Shown here in pieces: positions 27,565 through 37,112 of a stretch of DNA of 42,046 bases. Under the pieces are notes generated by a model that ran no database searches, was not told the DNA's origin, and saw only the letters and a program-made list of their open reading frames with translations. Source of the stretch: Candidatus Treponema scatequi. Lineage in GTDB: Bacteria; Spirochaetota; Spirochaetia; Treponematales; Treponemataceae. The position numbers were made by a program, and so were the translations under genes. Position 1 is the stretch's first letter. Each line of letters opens with the position of its first letter. The stretch covers positions 1 through 42,046 of the forward strand of contig JAGHSB010000018.1 in assembly GCA_018066075.1 (NCBI GenBank), written 5' to 3'.

Positions 27565-28581
27565 CTAGCAGTGAATCATACTTCTCTTGATTTCTGAAAT
27601 CTTTGAAGCGCCTGTCATGTTCATTACGTCTTCAAGTTCACCTTTGTATTTATCGAGAAGCACTTTGATGCCTTCGTCTGCAGCACCAACTACTGCGCTT
27701 ACAAATGGACGCGCAATCATTACAGCGTCTGCACCGAGTGCGAGTGCCTTAAAAATATCTGTTCCGCAACGGATTCCACCGTCGACAATGACTGTCATTT
27801 TCTTTCCGACGGCTTTTACGATTTCCGGGAGTACATCAGCAGTTGCACGGCATCCATCCTGAACGCGTCCACCGTGATTTGAAACGATGATTCCTTTTGC
27901 TCCGGCTCTGAACGCTTTCTTTGCACCTTCTACAGTCATGATTCCTTTTACGATAAACGGAGCATCAACCATTGAAATTACTTCTTTCAATTCTGATTCG
28001 CTTTTAAAACCTGCAGGAGGATTAAGACCTTTCAAAAAAGGAAGTCCTGCCCCGTCAACATCCATTGCAACGGCAAAAGGTTTTGCATCTTTTACAAGAT
28101 CGTATTTCTCTTTTACCATCTGTGCACTCCAAGGCTTAATTGTCGGAACTCCCATTCCACCTGCTGCCTTCAATGCAACACCTGCTGCTTTCATTACGTC
28201 AGGATTTGTTCCATCCCCTGTAAATGCTGCAATTCCATATTTTGCACATGATGAAACTAAAACATCGTTGTAACCCATGTCAGTATATTTATCGCTGTAA
28301 TGAAGAGTTACGGCTCCGACAGGACCTGCAAAAACCGGAAGTGCAAACTTTTTTCCGAAGAGTTCGACAGACATATCGATGTTATTGTTTGTATGGATTG
28401 TATCCATATTAATTTCAATTTTCTGCCATGCGTCATAATTTTTCTGGCTTACAATTCCTGTTCCTTTTGCACCAGGACCTGGCATTTTATTTCCGCATGC
28501 GCGTCCGTTACATACAGGACAAGCTTTGCATTTGTCGCCGATTGTCTCTCTGGCTTTTTCCAATAATCCTGCGTATGTCAT
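27565..28581 (-). CDS. FMN-dependent alpha-hydroxy-acid dehydrogenase-like protein, Cys-cluster N-terminus (second paralog)
   Basis: CKACPVCNGRACGNKMPGPGAKGTG; IIVSNHGGRVQDG; VIVDGGIRCGTDIFKALALGADAVMIARPFV. ATG start at 28581 after SD GAGGAG. Confidence 0.87.
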   Translation of the reverse strand: MTYAGLLEKARETIGDKCKACPVCNGRACGNKMPGPGAKGTGIVSQKNYDAWQKIEINMDTIHTNNNIDMSVELFGKKFALPVFAGPVGAVTLHYSDKYTDMGYNDVLVSSCAKYGIAAFTGDGTNPDVMKAAGVALKAAGGMGVPTIKPWSAQMVKEKYDLVKDAKPFAVAMDVDGAGLPFLKGLNPPAGFKSESELKEVISMVDAPFIVKGIMTVEGAKKAFRAGAKGIIVSNHGGRVQDGCRATADVLPEIVKAVGKKMTVIVDGGIRCGTDIFKALALGADAVMIARPFVSAVVGAADEGIKVLLDKYKGELEDVMNMTGASKISEIKRSMIHC

Positions 28582-28631
28582 TTTGACTCCTCTGGGCTGC
28601 CACGAGATGGCAGTCATTAAACTGATTATTT

Positions 28632-29960
28632 TTAATATTTAAAATCTGGTTCTTTAATAAATTCCATTTTAGCACCAGTTACCGGGTGTATAAAACACAA
28701 AAAGCTCGAATGAAGCAAAAGTCTCTGACCTTCATCCTGAGACCCGTAGAGATTGTCGCCTACAATCGGTATTCCAAAACCGTGCTCGTCAGACGAAGCA
28801 AGACGAAGCTGATGTGTTCTTCCGGTAAGTGGAACAAATTCTACGCTCGTCACATCGCGGCCTTTCATCTTGAACACGCGAAGTTTTTTCCAGTTCGTAA
28901 TTCCTTCTTTACCGTAAACCTCGTCATAAATCTGATGCGGTCTGTCATCAACATCAAGTCGAAACTTCAATTTAAACTGCCCTTCCGTTCCATCAGGAAC
29001 TTTCAAAATTCCATCCAAAACTGCAATATATTTTTTCGAAACTTCACCCCTTTCAAACTGCATCGAAAGATTTCTGTGAGACTCTTCATCAAAAGCTAAA
29101 ACCATAAGTCCCGAAGTATCCATATCAAGCCTATGAACAGAAGGCTGTTCTATACACGACGGAAAAAGTTTTTTCACTCTGTTAACGACACAGTCCTGTT
29201 TATCAGGCCCACGACCAGGAACCGCAAGAAGACCTGAAGTTTTATTTACAACAATAATATTTTCATCACGGTATAAAATTTCAATACCTAAAATCTCTGG
29301 CAAAATCAATCCGCATTTTTCATCGCATGGCGGATAAAACTTTTTATGTTCCAGATGAGTATTAGGTTTTCCCCAGTAAAACTCTGTCATCGAAACTGGA
29401 ATCAGATTGTGAGAAAACGCATATGACAAAAGTTTCGGAGCGCAGCAGTCACCAGTTCCTGTCGGTAAAAGTTTTTCTGTTTCTTCGTTTGAATTGTATT
29501 TTATTTTTTGAGTAAGTTTTTTGAAATTAGATTTTGTCTTGTCAAAGCAAGTATAAGAATAAAGATCATATATTTTTGAAAGCGTTTCGTTACAGAGCGC
29601 AATTCTTTTTTCATCACGAAGTTTTTTCTGTTCTGCAGTTTCGCCTTCTGGTGCAATTGAAAGTTTGTGAATAAGTTTGTCGTTGTCGATTACAGCTTTA
29701 TCATATTCTGTCTGATCAACAAGCGCCGGAACAAATCCTGGTACATTCCACTTTGAATTGCACTGACCTGAAAATGCGCGAAGAACAACATAATCACTCG
29801 AACAGCCCGCGTCAAATTCCACCAAACTTTCATCACATTTTTTACAGACAAGAATGCCGAACATTCCGTTAAAATTACTTAACTCATGTCCGGCTTCAAG
29901 TTGTGAAATAAAATCGCGTGCGTATTCTTTTGCTTTTTCTTCTGGATACGGTGCGAACAT
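28632..29960 (-). CDS. RluA-family pseudouridine synthase with ~200 aa N-terminal extension
   Basis: SVHRLDMDTSGLMVLA, GRTHQLRLA; Cys-containing N-terminal region with TGTGDCCAPKLL. Confidence 0.9.
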   Translation of the reverse strand: MFAPYPEEKAKEYARDFISQLEAGHELSNFNGMFGILVCKKCDESLVEFDAGCSSDYVVLRAFSGQCNSKWNVPGFVPALVDQTEYDKAVIDNDKLIHKLSIAPEGETAEQKKLRDEKRIALCNETLSKIYDLYSYTCFDKTKSNFKKLTQKIKYNSNEETEKLLPTGTGDCCAPKLLSYAFSHNLIPVSMTEFYWGKPNTHLEHKKFYPPCDEKCGLILPEILGIEILYRDENIIVVNKTSGLLAVPGRGPDKQDCVVNRVKKLFPSCIEQPSVHRLDMDTSGLMVLAFDEESHRNLSMQFERGEVSKKYIAVLDGILKVPDGTEGQFKLKFRLDVDDRPHQIYDEVYGKEGITNWKKLRVFKMKGRDVTSVEFVPLTGRTHQLRLASSDEHGFGIPIVGDNLYGSQDEGQRLLLHSSFLCFIHPVTGAKMEFIKEPDFKY

Positions 29961-29963
29961 TTT

Positions 29964-30683
29964 TTATCTTTCGATTACTTTGCAGTCTGCATCAATTGTG
30001 AAAACGATAGGTTTGTTTTTTGTAAAGAAACCAACTTCAACAACACCGACAATCTGATTGATCTTGTCTTCCATTTCGCAAGGGTCAACTGGTTTTTCCC
30101 ATGTGATGTCCAGAAGCTGATTGCAGTTGTCCGTGATTACAGGTCCGCATTTTTTTACACCTTCGCGAAGAACACATTTTGCACCGAGTGCATTGAGTGC
30201 TGCAGTTACCGGGACTCGTGCTTCACCGATGATTTCTACAGGAAGAGGAAATTTTGTTCCGACTGTACTTACGATTTTTGTTGAGTCTGCAACGATTACA
30301 AACTGAGTTGAGTTATATGCTACGATTTTTTCGCGAAGGAGAGCTGCTCCGCCGCCTTTGATTACATTGTTATTCGGGTCAACTTCATCAGCGCCGTCAA
30401 TTGCAAGGTCGAGATGTCCGCCGATTGCCTTGTCGTTCATCGAATAAACAGGTATTCCGAGTTCTTCACAAAGGTTCTGTGTTCCGAAACTTGTTGCAAC
30501 TGCCTTGATGTCTTTTACTGTTCCGTCTTTAATTCTTGTTGCAAGATGTTTAACTGCAGGAACTGCTGTAGATCCTGTTCCGAGTCCGATTTTCATTCCA
30601 GAGAAAATCAAACCTTTTTTAATCAATGTATCAATTGCTGTCTGTGCAACCAATTCTTTCTGTTCACTCTGCGTCATCGCCAT
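29964..30683 (-). CDS. rpiA: Ribose-5-phosphate isomerase A
   Basis: GLGTGSTAVPAVKHL, DLAIDGADEVDPN, IKGGGAALLREKIVA. ATG at 30677 is also possible. Confidence 0.96.
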   Translation of the reverse strand: MAMTQSEQKELVAQTAIDTLIKKGLIFSGMKIGLGTGSTAVPAVKHLATRIKDGTVKDIKAVATSFGTQNLCEELGIPVYSMNDKAIGGHLDLAIDGADEVDPNNNVIKGGGAALLREKIVAYNSTQFVIVADSTKIVSTVGTKFPLPVEIIGEARVPVTAALNALGAKCVLREGVKKCGPVITDNCNQLLDITWEKPVDPCEMEDKINQIVGVVEVGFFTKNKPIVFTIDADCKVIER

Positions 30684-32172
30684 ATTCGACTCCCGTAAAA
30701 ATCTTAAACTGTTTGTGGCCCTGATACTTCAACATTGTGTAACCGTTTGATACGCGACATCCTGCAGCAATTGCACGAGCCATCATCGGTGTTACTTCCG
30801 GAGAATAGATGATGTCATAAACACTTTCCGTCCCCTTGAAATTATAGAAGTAGAGAGGATCATTATTTGTACTTGAAGATGCATATAAGCCTGCTCCGAC
30901 TGAAGTTGTCTGAATGATGATGTCAGAATAAAATTCAAGATCAAAAAGACAATCAGGATTCAAAGCAGAATATGCAAATCCATATTTATCTGCGATAAGT
31001 TTTGCATTCGAAACTGTTCTGTTAAAAATACATGCACGACCACCGAGCTGCTTTACAGCATATGCAACTGAACGTGCAGCACCGCCTGCTCCGATAATTG
31101 CAACGCGTCGTCTTCTTAATTTTTCAACTCCAAGAAATTCACAGAGAGCTTTTGAGAAACCGCCTGCATCTGTATTAAATCCAGACCAGCCTTCTTCTCT
31201 TCTTACGATTGTATTTGAAGCTCTGATTTCACCGACTTCTTCATCGATGTCATGAAGTTCTGTCAGAACATTTTCTTTGTGTGGAATTGTAACAGACAAT
31301 CCTTTTACTCCGACTGTTTCTGCAAACTCAATTGCTTCTGTAATTTTCGGAGTTCTGATTGGAACGTAAACGGCATTGATGTTGTTCTTTACATAGCCTT
31401 TGTTGTGAAGTTCTGGGCTTGATGTAAAAGGAAGAGGCCATCCTGTAATTCCAAAGATGTCTGTTGTTTCATTTATGTCTCTAAAGTGATAGATGTCATT
31501 TAAAGTTATCGGATCGAGATGTCCGAGATTGTTTGTGTGATCTGCTGTTTCGAGCGGTGATGTATATGTTAAATATGAATGAGTCTTTGCAGCAAGAATG
31601 CGTGAAGGTAAACCAAGAGGTCCCATTGCGCAGAGAATATGATCATATTCAGTAAAGTTTTTTGAAACTTCAAAAAGTCGAGTTACATCTGAAAGTGACT
31701 GCGGCATAAAAGCGATTTTTGGAATTTCGTAACCAGTTTTTCTCATCGCATCACATTTTTCAACAATGTCAGAAACAGGTCCCTTCATGTCATGAAAGCT
31801 TCTGATGATATGAGTTCCAAACGCCATCGCAGCATCCTGAAGACTTGGAATATGAAAGTCATCTTCAAAATCTACGTATGCAAAATTATTTTTTTCATCC
31901 TGATCAGCAAATGCCATTGCACGCGCAAAAAGCATCGTACGGGCAGCTTCACCGCCAAGATAAGCACCGCCATCAACACGACGACGAATTGTTAATATAC
32001 ATGGAATGTTTGCAAGATGTGGAAATTTTCTGATATGAAGACATTCGTCTTCATCAAGATAATCAGCCCTTAACTCGACGAGATCGATGTAAGGGCGATA
32101 TTTTTCGATAAGCTTTAAGTTCTGCTGGATTGTCGGACATGTCAGTGTCAGACAGATTAAAGGCTTTGTCAT
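30664..32172 (-). CDS. aroDE: Fused type I 3-dehydroquinate dehydratase / shikimate dehydrogenase
   Basis: N-terminal LVELRADYLD...HIIRSFHDM...KIAFMP (AroD type I); C-terminal ITGWPLPFTSSPELHNKGY, TIPHKENV, NTDAGGF, IIGAGGAARSVAYA (AroE). Confidence 0.93.
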   Translation of the reverse strand: MTKPLICLTLTCPTIQQNLKLIEKYRPYIDLVELRADYLDEDECLHIRKFPHLANIPCILTIRRRVDGGAYLGGEAARTMLFARAMAFADQDEKNNFAYVDFEDDFHIPSLQDAAMAFGTHIIRSFHDMKGPVSDIVEKCDAMRKTGYEIPKIAFMPQSLSDVTRLFEVSKNFTEYDHILCAMGPLGLPSRILAAKTHSYLTYTSPLETADHTNNLGHLDPITLNDIYHFRDINETTDIFGITGWPLPFTSSPELHNKGYVKNNINAVYVPIRTPKITEAIEFAETVGVKGLSVTIPHKENVLTELHDIDEEVGEIRASNTIVRREEGWSGFNTDAGGFSKALCEFLGVEKLRRRRVAIIGAGGAARSVAYAVKQLGGRACIFNRTVSNAKLIADKYGFAYSALNPDCLFDLEFYSDIIIQTTSVGAGLYASSSTNNDPLYFYNFKGTESVYDIIYSPEVTPMMARAIAAGCRVSNGYTMLKYQGHKQFKIFTGVEYGDDAE

Positions 32173-32184
32173 CTTATAACGAAA

Positions 32185-33327
32185 TTACTGAATTGCTACG
32201 CGTTCTACTTCGCGATCCAAAACACTGAGCACAATTGTTGATCCGTGTGGAACAGCATAAGGTACTGTAAGATTTCCGCCGATGTGTGAGAATGAAGCAA
32301 AACCATAGCGGCTTCCTTCCTGAGGAATAACATCAAGTTTTACAGGGACAGCATATGGATACTCAGGAATTGCAGCTGAGAAAATTCCATGAACATAACC
32401 TGTTGTATCACGATTTGCATAATCTTCAGCAGCTTCATCTTCTGTTTTATTTTTGATGCTTGTATTATTTGAGCCTGATGCATCATCCTGAGCTTTAACT
32501 TCTGGCATTGCAAATTCAAGGATAACATGTGAATATTCTGCAACTTCAGTTTTATTTGATTTACCTTTCAATGTCTGCTTAACTACAGTTCCAGGTTTTT
32601 CATCTCCTGCTGCTACATGCTGTGTAAAATCAAAAGTAAGTTTTGTGTTTGCCATTGCAGCAAGAACTTCTTTGATTGTCTTTCCTGTCATATCCGGAAC
32701 CTGAACAGTTACTTTCTGAGGTCCTGCAGAAACGATAAGCTTCAATTCGATAGGCTGAGTAATAGGAGTTCCTTCCTGAGGTTCCTGTTCAAGAATAGTT
32801 CCTGCTGGTGCTCCGTCGATTTTGAAAATAGGAGTTCCAATTGTAAGTGAAGGAACTTCAGAACCTGCATAAAGTGCATCAAGTGTATTTTTCAATGCAT
32901 CGAGGTTTGTACCTACATAGTTTTTTACATGATCAAATACGATACCGCGTGAAACAACCAAAGTAACGCGTGTTCCACCTTTAGCTACAGTTCCACTTTT
33001 AGGACTCTGAGAAATAACCTGTCCTGCAAGTCCCGGAGTATCTGCATAGCGCATCTGAAGGCGTGGATAAAATTCCTTTTCCTGTAAAATAAGTTCTGCC
33101 TGATAGATGTTTTTTCCTACAACATCAGGAACAACTTCATGTTCATAGCCCTTATTGAAAGCAATGAAAATAATGAGTGTAAAAAATCCCATTAATAAAA
33201 ATAATGCAACTGTATAAACAATAAAAGCAGGTCCGCAAGACTGCATTGCTTCTTTTGTATTTGTAAAAGAAACGCCGACTTTTGAGATAAATTCTTTGAT
33301 TGATTTCATTGGGTTTTTGTCTGACAT
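32185..33327 (-). CDS. Membrane-anchored PASTA-domain protein without kinase
   Basis: One N-terminal TM; about three PASTA units (VPDVVGKNIYQAELILQEKEF..., FDHVKNYVGTNLDALKN..., VPDMTGKTIKEVLAAMANTKL...). Confidence 0.88.
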   Translation of the reverse strand: MSDKNPMKSIKEFISKVGVSFTNTKEAMQSCGPAFIVYTVALFLLMGFFTLIIFIAFNKGYEHEVVPDVVGKNIYQAELILQEKEFYPRLQMRYADTPGLAGQVISQSPKSGTVAKGGTRVTLVVSRGIVFDHVKNYVGTNLDALKNTLDALYAGSEVPSLTIGTPIFKIDGAPAGTILEQEPQEGTPITQPIELKLIVSAGPQKVTVQVPDMTGKTIKEVLAAMANTKLTFDFTQHVAAGDEKPGTVVKQTLKGKSNKTEVAEYSHVILEFAMPEVKAQDDASGSNNTSIKNKTEDEAAEDYANRDTTGYVHGIFSAAIPEYPYAVPVKLDVIPQEGSRYGFASFSHIGGNLTVPYAVPHGSTIVLSVLDREVERVAIQ

Positions 33328-33384
33328 AAAAATATCACCTGTCTATAAATATACGATTTATACTATTATAACTGTTAAAAGGGC

Positions 33385-34392
33385 CTACTTCAATACTTTG
33401 CCGATAAAATCACGGCTGCCGTTCATGAAATCCTTGTATCCCATGACATTTTTACCCTGTTTCTGGAGCTTTGTGACGCTCAAAATGCCCTCTCCGCACT
33501 TAATCCAGATGCCCGAAGGCTTGTCAAATACAAGAACTGTCCCCGGTCCAGCGCCTTCAATCTGTTCTTTTGTTATGGTGGAATTTGCCCCGGCGGCTTT
33601 TTCTAAGTCAAAAGCCCTGGCTTCGAGCAATCGGAGAGATTCAGGTTTGTCTTCTGTTCCTGCTTCGCAGAACGCGATTGGGTCTGGGTTATATGCACGG
33701 ATTTTTGCATCGATTTCAAGGGCTGACTTTGTCCAGTCGATTTTTCCGTCTTCTTTTCTGATGATCTCTGTATAGCTTGCTTCTCCTGACTGAGGAGTTC
33801 CAGATGGAAGTGAGCCAGTTTCTGATACAGTTTTTAAAATACCCGCAATCAGATCTGCCCCGGACACAGCAGCGTCGTTCAACAAAGTGCCGGCAGTTTC
33901 AGTTCCACTTAACGAAACTTTTTTCTGTGCAAGGATATCGCCTTCGTCCATCGCAAGAGACAGAGTCTGAATTGTAAAAGCAGTTTCTGTATCGCGGTTC
34001 AAAATCGCTGCGTTGACAGGAGTACAGCCGCGATACTTTGGAAGAAGTGACGGATGAAGATTTATTCCGCCAAATTTGAAAAGCGATAAAAACTTTGGTC
34101 CGAAGATGTGACCATATGCAAAGCAAACGAGCATATCGCATCCGAGTTTTGAAATCTCTTCGCGGCACGCTGCATCAAGATGCTCCGGTGTAAAAACCGG
34201 AATGTCAGATGAAAGACTTGCAGCCATCTGGGCAACCGGAGTCGGAATCAATTCTTTATGACGGCCTTTTGCAGTCGGAGGATTTGTCAAAACACCAGCG
34301 ATTTCAAAACCGTTTGCAGCTGCGTTATTAAAAAGTATTTTCAAAGTTTCTGCAGATGCATCCGGGCTTCCTGCGTAAAGAATTTTTATCAT
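33385..34392 (-). CDS. fmt: Methionyl-tRNA formyltransferase
   Basis: INLHPSLLPKYRGCTPVNAAILNRDTETAFTIQ, DEGDILAQ. Confidence 0.95.
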   Translation of the reverse strand: MIKILYAGSPDASAETLKILFNNAAANGFEIAGVLTNPPTAKGRHKELIPTPVAQMAASLSSDIPVFTPEHLDAACREEISKLGCDMLVCFAYGHIFGPKFLSLFKFGGINLHPSLLPKYRGCTPVNAAILNRDTETAFTIQTLSLAMDEGDILAQKKVSLSGTETAGTLLNDAAVSGADLIAGILKTVSETGSLPSGTPQSGEASYTEIIRKEDGKIDWTKSALEIDAKIRAYNPDPIAFCEAGTEDKPESLRLLEARAFDLEKAAGANSTITKEQIEGAGPGTVLVFDKPSGIWIKCGEGILSVTKLQKQGKNVMGYKDFMNGSRDFIGKVLK

Positions 34393-34416
34393 TTGAACTC
34401 CTCTTTGTATAATCGA

Positions 34417-34449
34417 AAAAAAGATTCTGCGTTAAACAGAATCTTTTTT
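34417..34449. terminator. Terminator between def and fmt
   Basis: AAAAAAGATTCTG-CGTTAAA-CAGAATCTTTTTT. Confidence 0.85.
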
Positions 34450-34453
34450 AACT

Positions 34454-35029
34454 TTATTTTCCTTTTGCGGCTTTTGCAGCTTTGATTGCTGCTATTTTTC
34501 TTTCTTTAGCTTCTTTTGCTTTCTGCTTTTCTGCATAACGGGCAGCACGTTTTTTCATTGTTGCTTCTGTTTCTTTTGCAAACTCTGGATCGCCTTTGTC
34601 AATGAATACGATTCCATCAAGGTGATCGTATTCATGCTGAATTACGCGAGCCAAAAGTCCGTCAGCTTCAAGAAGAAATTTCTTTCCATTTTCGTCGAGC
34701 GCCTGAACAGTTACTTTTGAAGGACGCTTGATGTTTTCGTAAATCTTTGGAATGCTTAAGCATCCTTCTTCGTAATCAACTAAATCAGATGAAGTAGAAA
34801 TAATCTGCGGATTTACAAACACGCGGCGAACATCGTCATCAGCTGTTACAACAAAAAATCTTTTACTTATATCAACCTGAGGTGCTGCAAGTCCTACACC
34901 GTTTGCTTCATCCATTGTCTCAAACATTTCAAGACACAACGCACGAAACTCATCATTAATTTCTTCAGGCTTAACTTCAACAGCAACCTTTCGTAAAACT
35001 TCTTCGCCAAGTTTTGTAATTCGTAACAT
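34454..35029 (-). CDS. def: Peptide deformylase
   Basis: GVGLAAPQV, EEGCLSIP, IQHEYDHLDGIVF. Start taken as MLRITKLGEEVL. Confidence 0.97.
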   Translation of the reverse strand: MLRITKLGEEVLRKVAVEVKPEEINDEFRALCLEMFETMDEANGVGLAAPQVDISKRFFVVTADDDVRRVFVNPQIISTSSDLVDYEEGCLSIPKIYENIKRPSKVTVQALDENGKKFLLEADGLLARVIQHEYDHLDGIVFIDKGDPEFAKETEATMKKRAARYAEKQKAKEAKERKIAAIKAAKAAKGK

Positions 35030-35088
35030 ATCCATTCCTTTTTACAAGTGGAATTTATTTCTACCACTTTCTAATTTATAACTTCTGT

Positions 35089-36456
35089 CTATTTATCAAG
35101 TCTTATTCTTGCAGCTCTCGCGTGAGCAGCCAAGCCTTCTGCATCACCCATAAAGCCTGCAGAAGTTGCTGACTTAATCATTCCCTCTGAACCTTTCTTT
35201 GCGCGCAAAGTTGTTACAGTCTTGAGGAACATTCTTACGCTCAAGCCACCTGAATAGTGAGCAACACCAGATGTAGGAAGTGTGTGGTTAAGACCAGCTG
35301 CGTAATCACCGAATACTTCTGCTGCGTAGTGACCGATGAAAAGTGATCCGTAATTGCAAACCATGTTAACAAGTTTGTCACGCATTGCACCTTCATCAAG
35401 AGCAATCTCAAGGTGTTCAGGAGCTTTTTTATTTGCAAGCTCTGCTGCTTCTTCGAGAGATGAAGTAATGATGATTCTTCCGTATGTATCGATGCTCTGT
35501 CTTGCTACTTCTTTTGTAGAAAGAGTTTCGAGCTGTTTTTCAATTTCTTCAGAAACTTTTTTTGCAAAGTCTTCGTCCGGAGTTGCAAGCGCTGCCTGTG
35601 CAACAACATCATGTTCTGCCTGAGCAAGCATGTCAGCTGCAACCCATGCAGGATTTGCAGACTTGTCAGCGATGACAAATACTTCTGTCGGACCTGCAAT
35701 CATATCAATTCCAACTTTACCATATACCTGCTGTTTTGCAGCGGCAACAAATTTGTTTCCAGGGCCTACGATGACATCAACATTTGGAATCGATTCAGTT
35801 CCATAAGCCATTGCAGCAACCGCCTGAGAACCACCGACAGCGTAACACTTTGTAACGCCGCAGATGTATGCTGCTGCCAGGATTCCTTCGTCAGCATAAG
35901 GCTTGCCGCCGACAAATGGTTTACCTGGAACGCCGAGTCCCTGAGCCTTAGCTTTTTCAAGATCATCCGGGTGAACGCGAGGAGGTGTGCATAATACGAT
36001 TTCTTTGACGCCTGCAGCTGCAGCCGGTGTGATAGTCATTACAACAGATGACAAAAGCGGAAAGCGTCCGGCCGGAACATAAGCACCAGCACGCTCAACA
36101 GGAATTGTTTTCTGACCAGTGAAAAGTCCTGGCGAAAGTTCCACTTCAAAATCATCAAAAGATTCTCTCTGTTTTAACGCAAACTTATAAGCAAGATCGT
36201 GAGAATGACAGATTGCATTGTAAATATCAGGCTGATTTGCCTTCATTTTGTCGGCGCACGCTTTGAGTTCGCTTTCCGGAATAAAAAAAGAAGCCGGAGC
36301 CGAAACATCAAACTTTTCGCCATACTTTTTAAGAGCAGCGTCACCGTTTTCAATAACATCTTTGATGACGTTCTGTACAACTTCATTAGTTCCACTAAAA
36401 TTACGACCGTCGAACCACTCAGGTTCAACTTGATTTGCTTTTAAGATTTTAATCAT
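35089..36456 (-). CDS. hisD: Histidinol dehydrogenase
   Basis: VPAGRFPLLSSVVMTITPAAAAGV, GPGNKFVAAAKQQVYGKVGIDMIAGPTEV, AEHDVVAQAAL, YAAGLNHTLPTSGVAHYSGGLSV. Confidence 0.96.
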   Translation of the reverse strand: MIKILKANQVEPEWFDGRNFSGTNEVVQNVIKDVIENGDAALKKYGEKFDVSAPASFFIPESELKACADKMKANQPDIYNAICHSHDLAYKFALKQRESFDDFEVELSPGLFTGQKTIPVERAGAYVPAGRFPLLSSVVMTITPAAAAGVKEIVLCTPPRVHPDDLEKAKAQGLGVPGKPFVGGKPYADEGILAAAYICGVTKCYAVGGSQAVAAMAYGTESIPNVDVIVGPGNKFVAAAKQQVYGKVGIDMIAGPTEVFVIADKSANPAWVAADMLAQAEHDVVAQAALATPDEDFAKKVSEEIEKQLETLSTKEVARQSIDTYGRIIITSSLEEAAELANKKAPEHLEIALDEGAMRDKLVNMVCNYGSLFIGHYAAEVFGDYAAGLNHTLPTSGVAHYSGGLSVRMFLKTVTTLRAKKGSEGMIKSATSAGFMGDAEGLAAHARAARIRLDK

Positions 36457-36491
36457 ACCGCAATTTTAGCAGATTTTGGCGTTTGTTACAA
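36457..36491 (-). promoter_or_regulatory. Promoter of hisD, leaderless geometry
   Basis: Minus strand: TTGTAA (36491-36486), 17 bp, TAAAAT (36468-36463), 6 nt, ATG. Confidence 0.7.
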
Positions 36492-36500
36492 TTAAAGCCG

Positions 36501-37058
36501 TTATTTAATGGATTTACCGACTGCGAAAGCGTCTGCGACTGCCTTTCCGATAACGCGGTATTTATGGTTTGCGCTGTCGTAAGTTACTGGCTGGAGTTTT
36601 TCAGGGTCAATTTTGCCATCTGTGATTATTGAGTCGTCTGCCGAGATGTTTACAATGTTTCCGATGAGCTGTTCTGTCTTGTCATCGTAACTTACCATTT
36701 CGCATTCGAGGGTCATCTTGAGTTCTTCGAAATATGGAGCATCGACTTTGGAACTTTTAACTGCTGTAAGTCCTGCTTTTTTGATTTTATCTGGAACTTC
36801 TTTGCCCGACACAAGTCCGACATAATCACATGCTGCGATATTTTTTGCATCTGCCATACTTACGGTAAATGCCTTTCTCGCCTTTAAGTTGATTGTAGTT
36901 TTATGAGATTCTGCAACACAAATGCAGATCTGGTTGTCGTTGTAAATTCCACCCCATGCAGCATTCATTGCATTTGGAGTGCCGTCTTCGTTGTAAGTTC
37001 CGATGATTAAAACCGGCATCGGATACAAAAATGTTTTTTTTCCAAAATCAGTTCTCAT
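36501..37058 (-). CDS. Flavin reductase family protein
   Basis: PVLIIGTYNEDGTPNAMNAAWGGIYNDNQICICVAESHKTTINLKARKAFTVSMAD. Confidence 0.9.
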   Translation of the reverse strand: MRTDFGKKTFLYPMPVLIIGTYNEDGTPNAMNAAWGGIYNDNQICICVAESHKTTINLKARKAFTVSMADAKNIAACDYVGLVSGKEVPDKIKKAGLTAVKSSKVDAPYFEELKMTLECEMVSYDDKTEQLIGNIVNISADDSIITDGKIDPEKLQPVTYDSANHKYRVIGKAVADAFAVGKSIK

Positions 37059-37073
37059 ATTTTACTCCTGACA

Positions 37074-37107
37074 AAAAATACAGCTTTATTTCAGCTGCAT
37101 TTTTCAT
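37074..37107 (-). terminator. Probable terminator after plsC-like gene
   Basis: Minus strand GCAGCT-GAAATAA-AGCTGT followed by ATTTTTTG. Confidence 0.55.
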
Positions 37108-37112
37108 TCGAT

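Noticed and set aside
27587-28273. Plus-strand ORFs of 91 and 128 aa antisense to the FMN enzyme
   Set aside because: Ala/Pro/Ser-rich mirror of a well-supported minus-strand protein; no RBS or motif.
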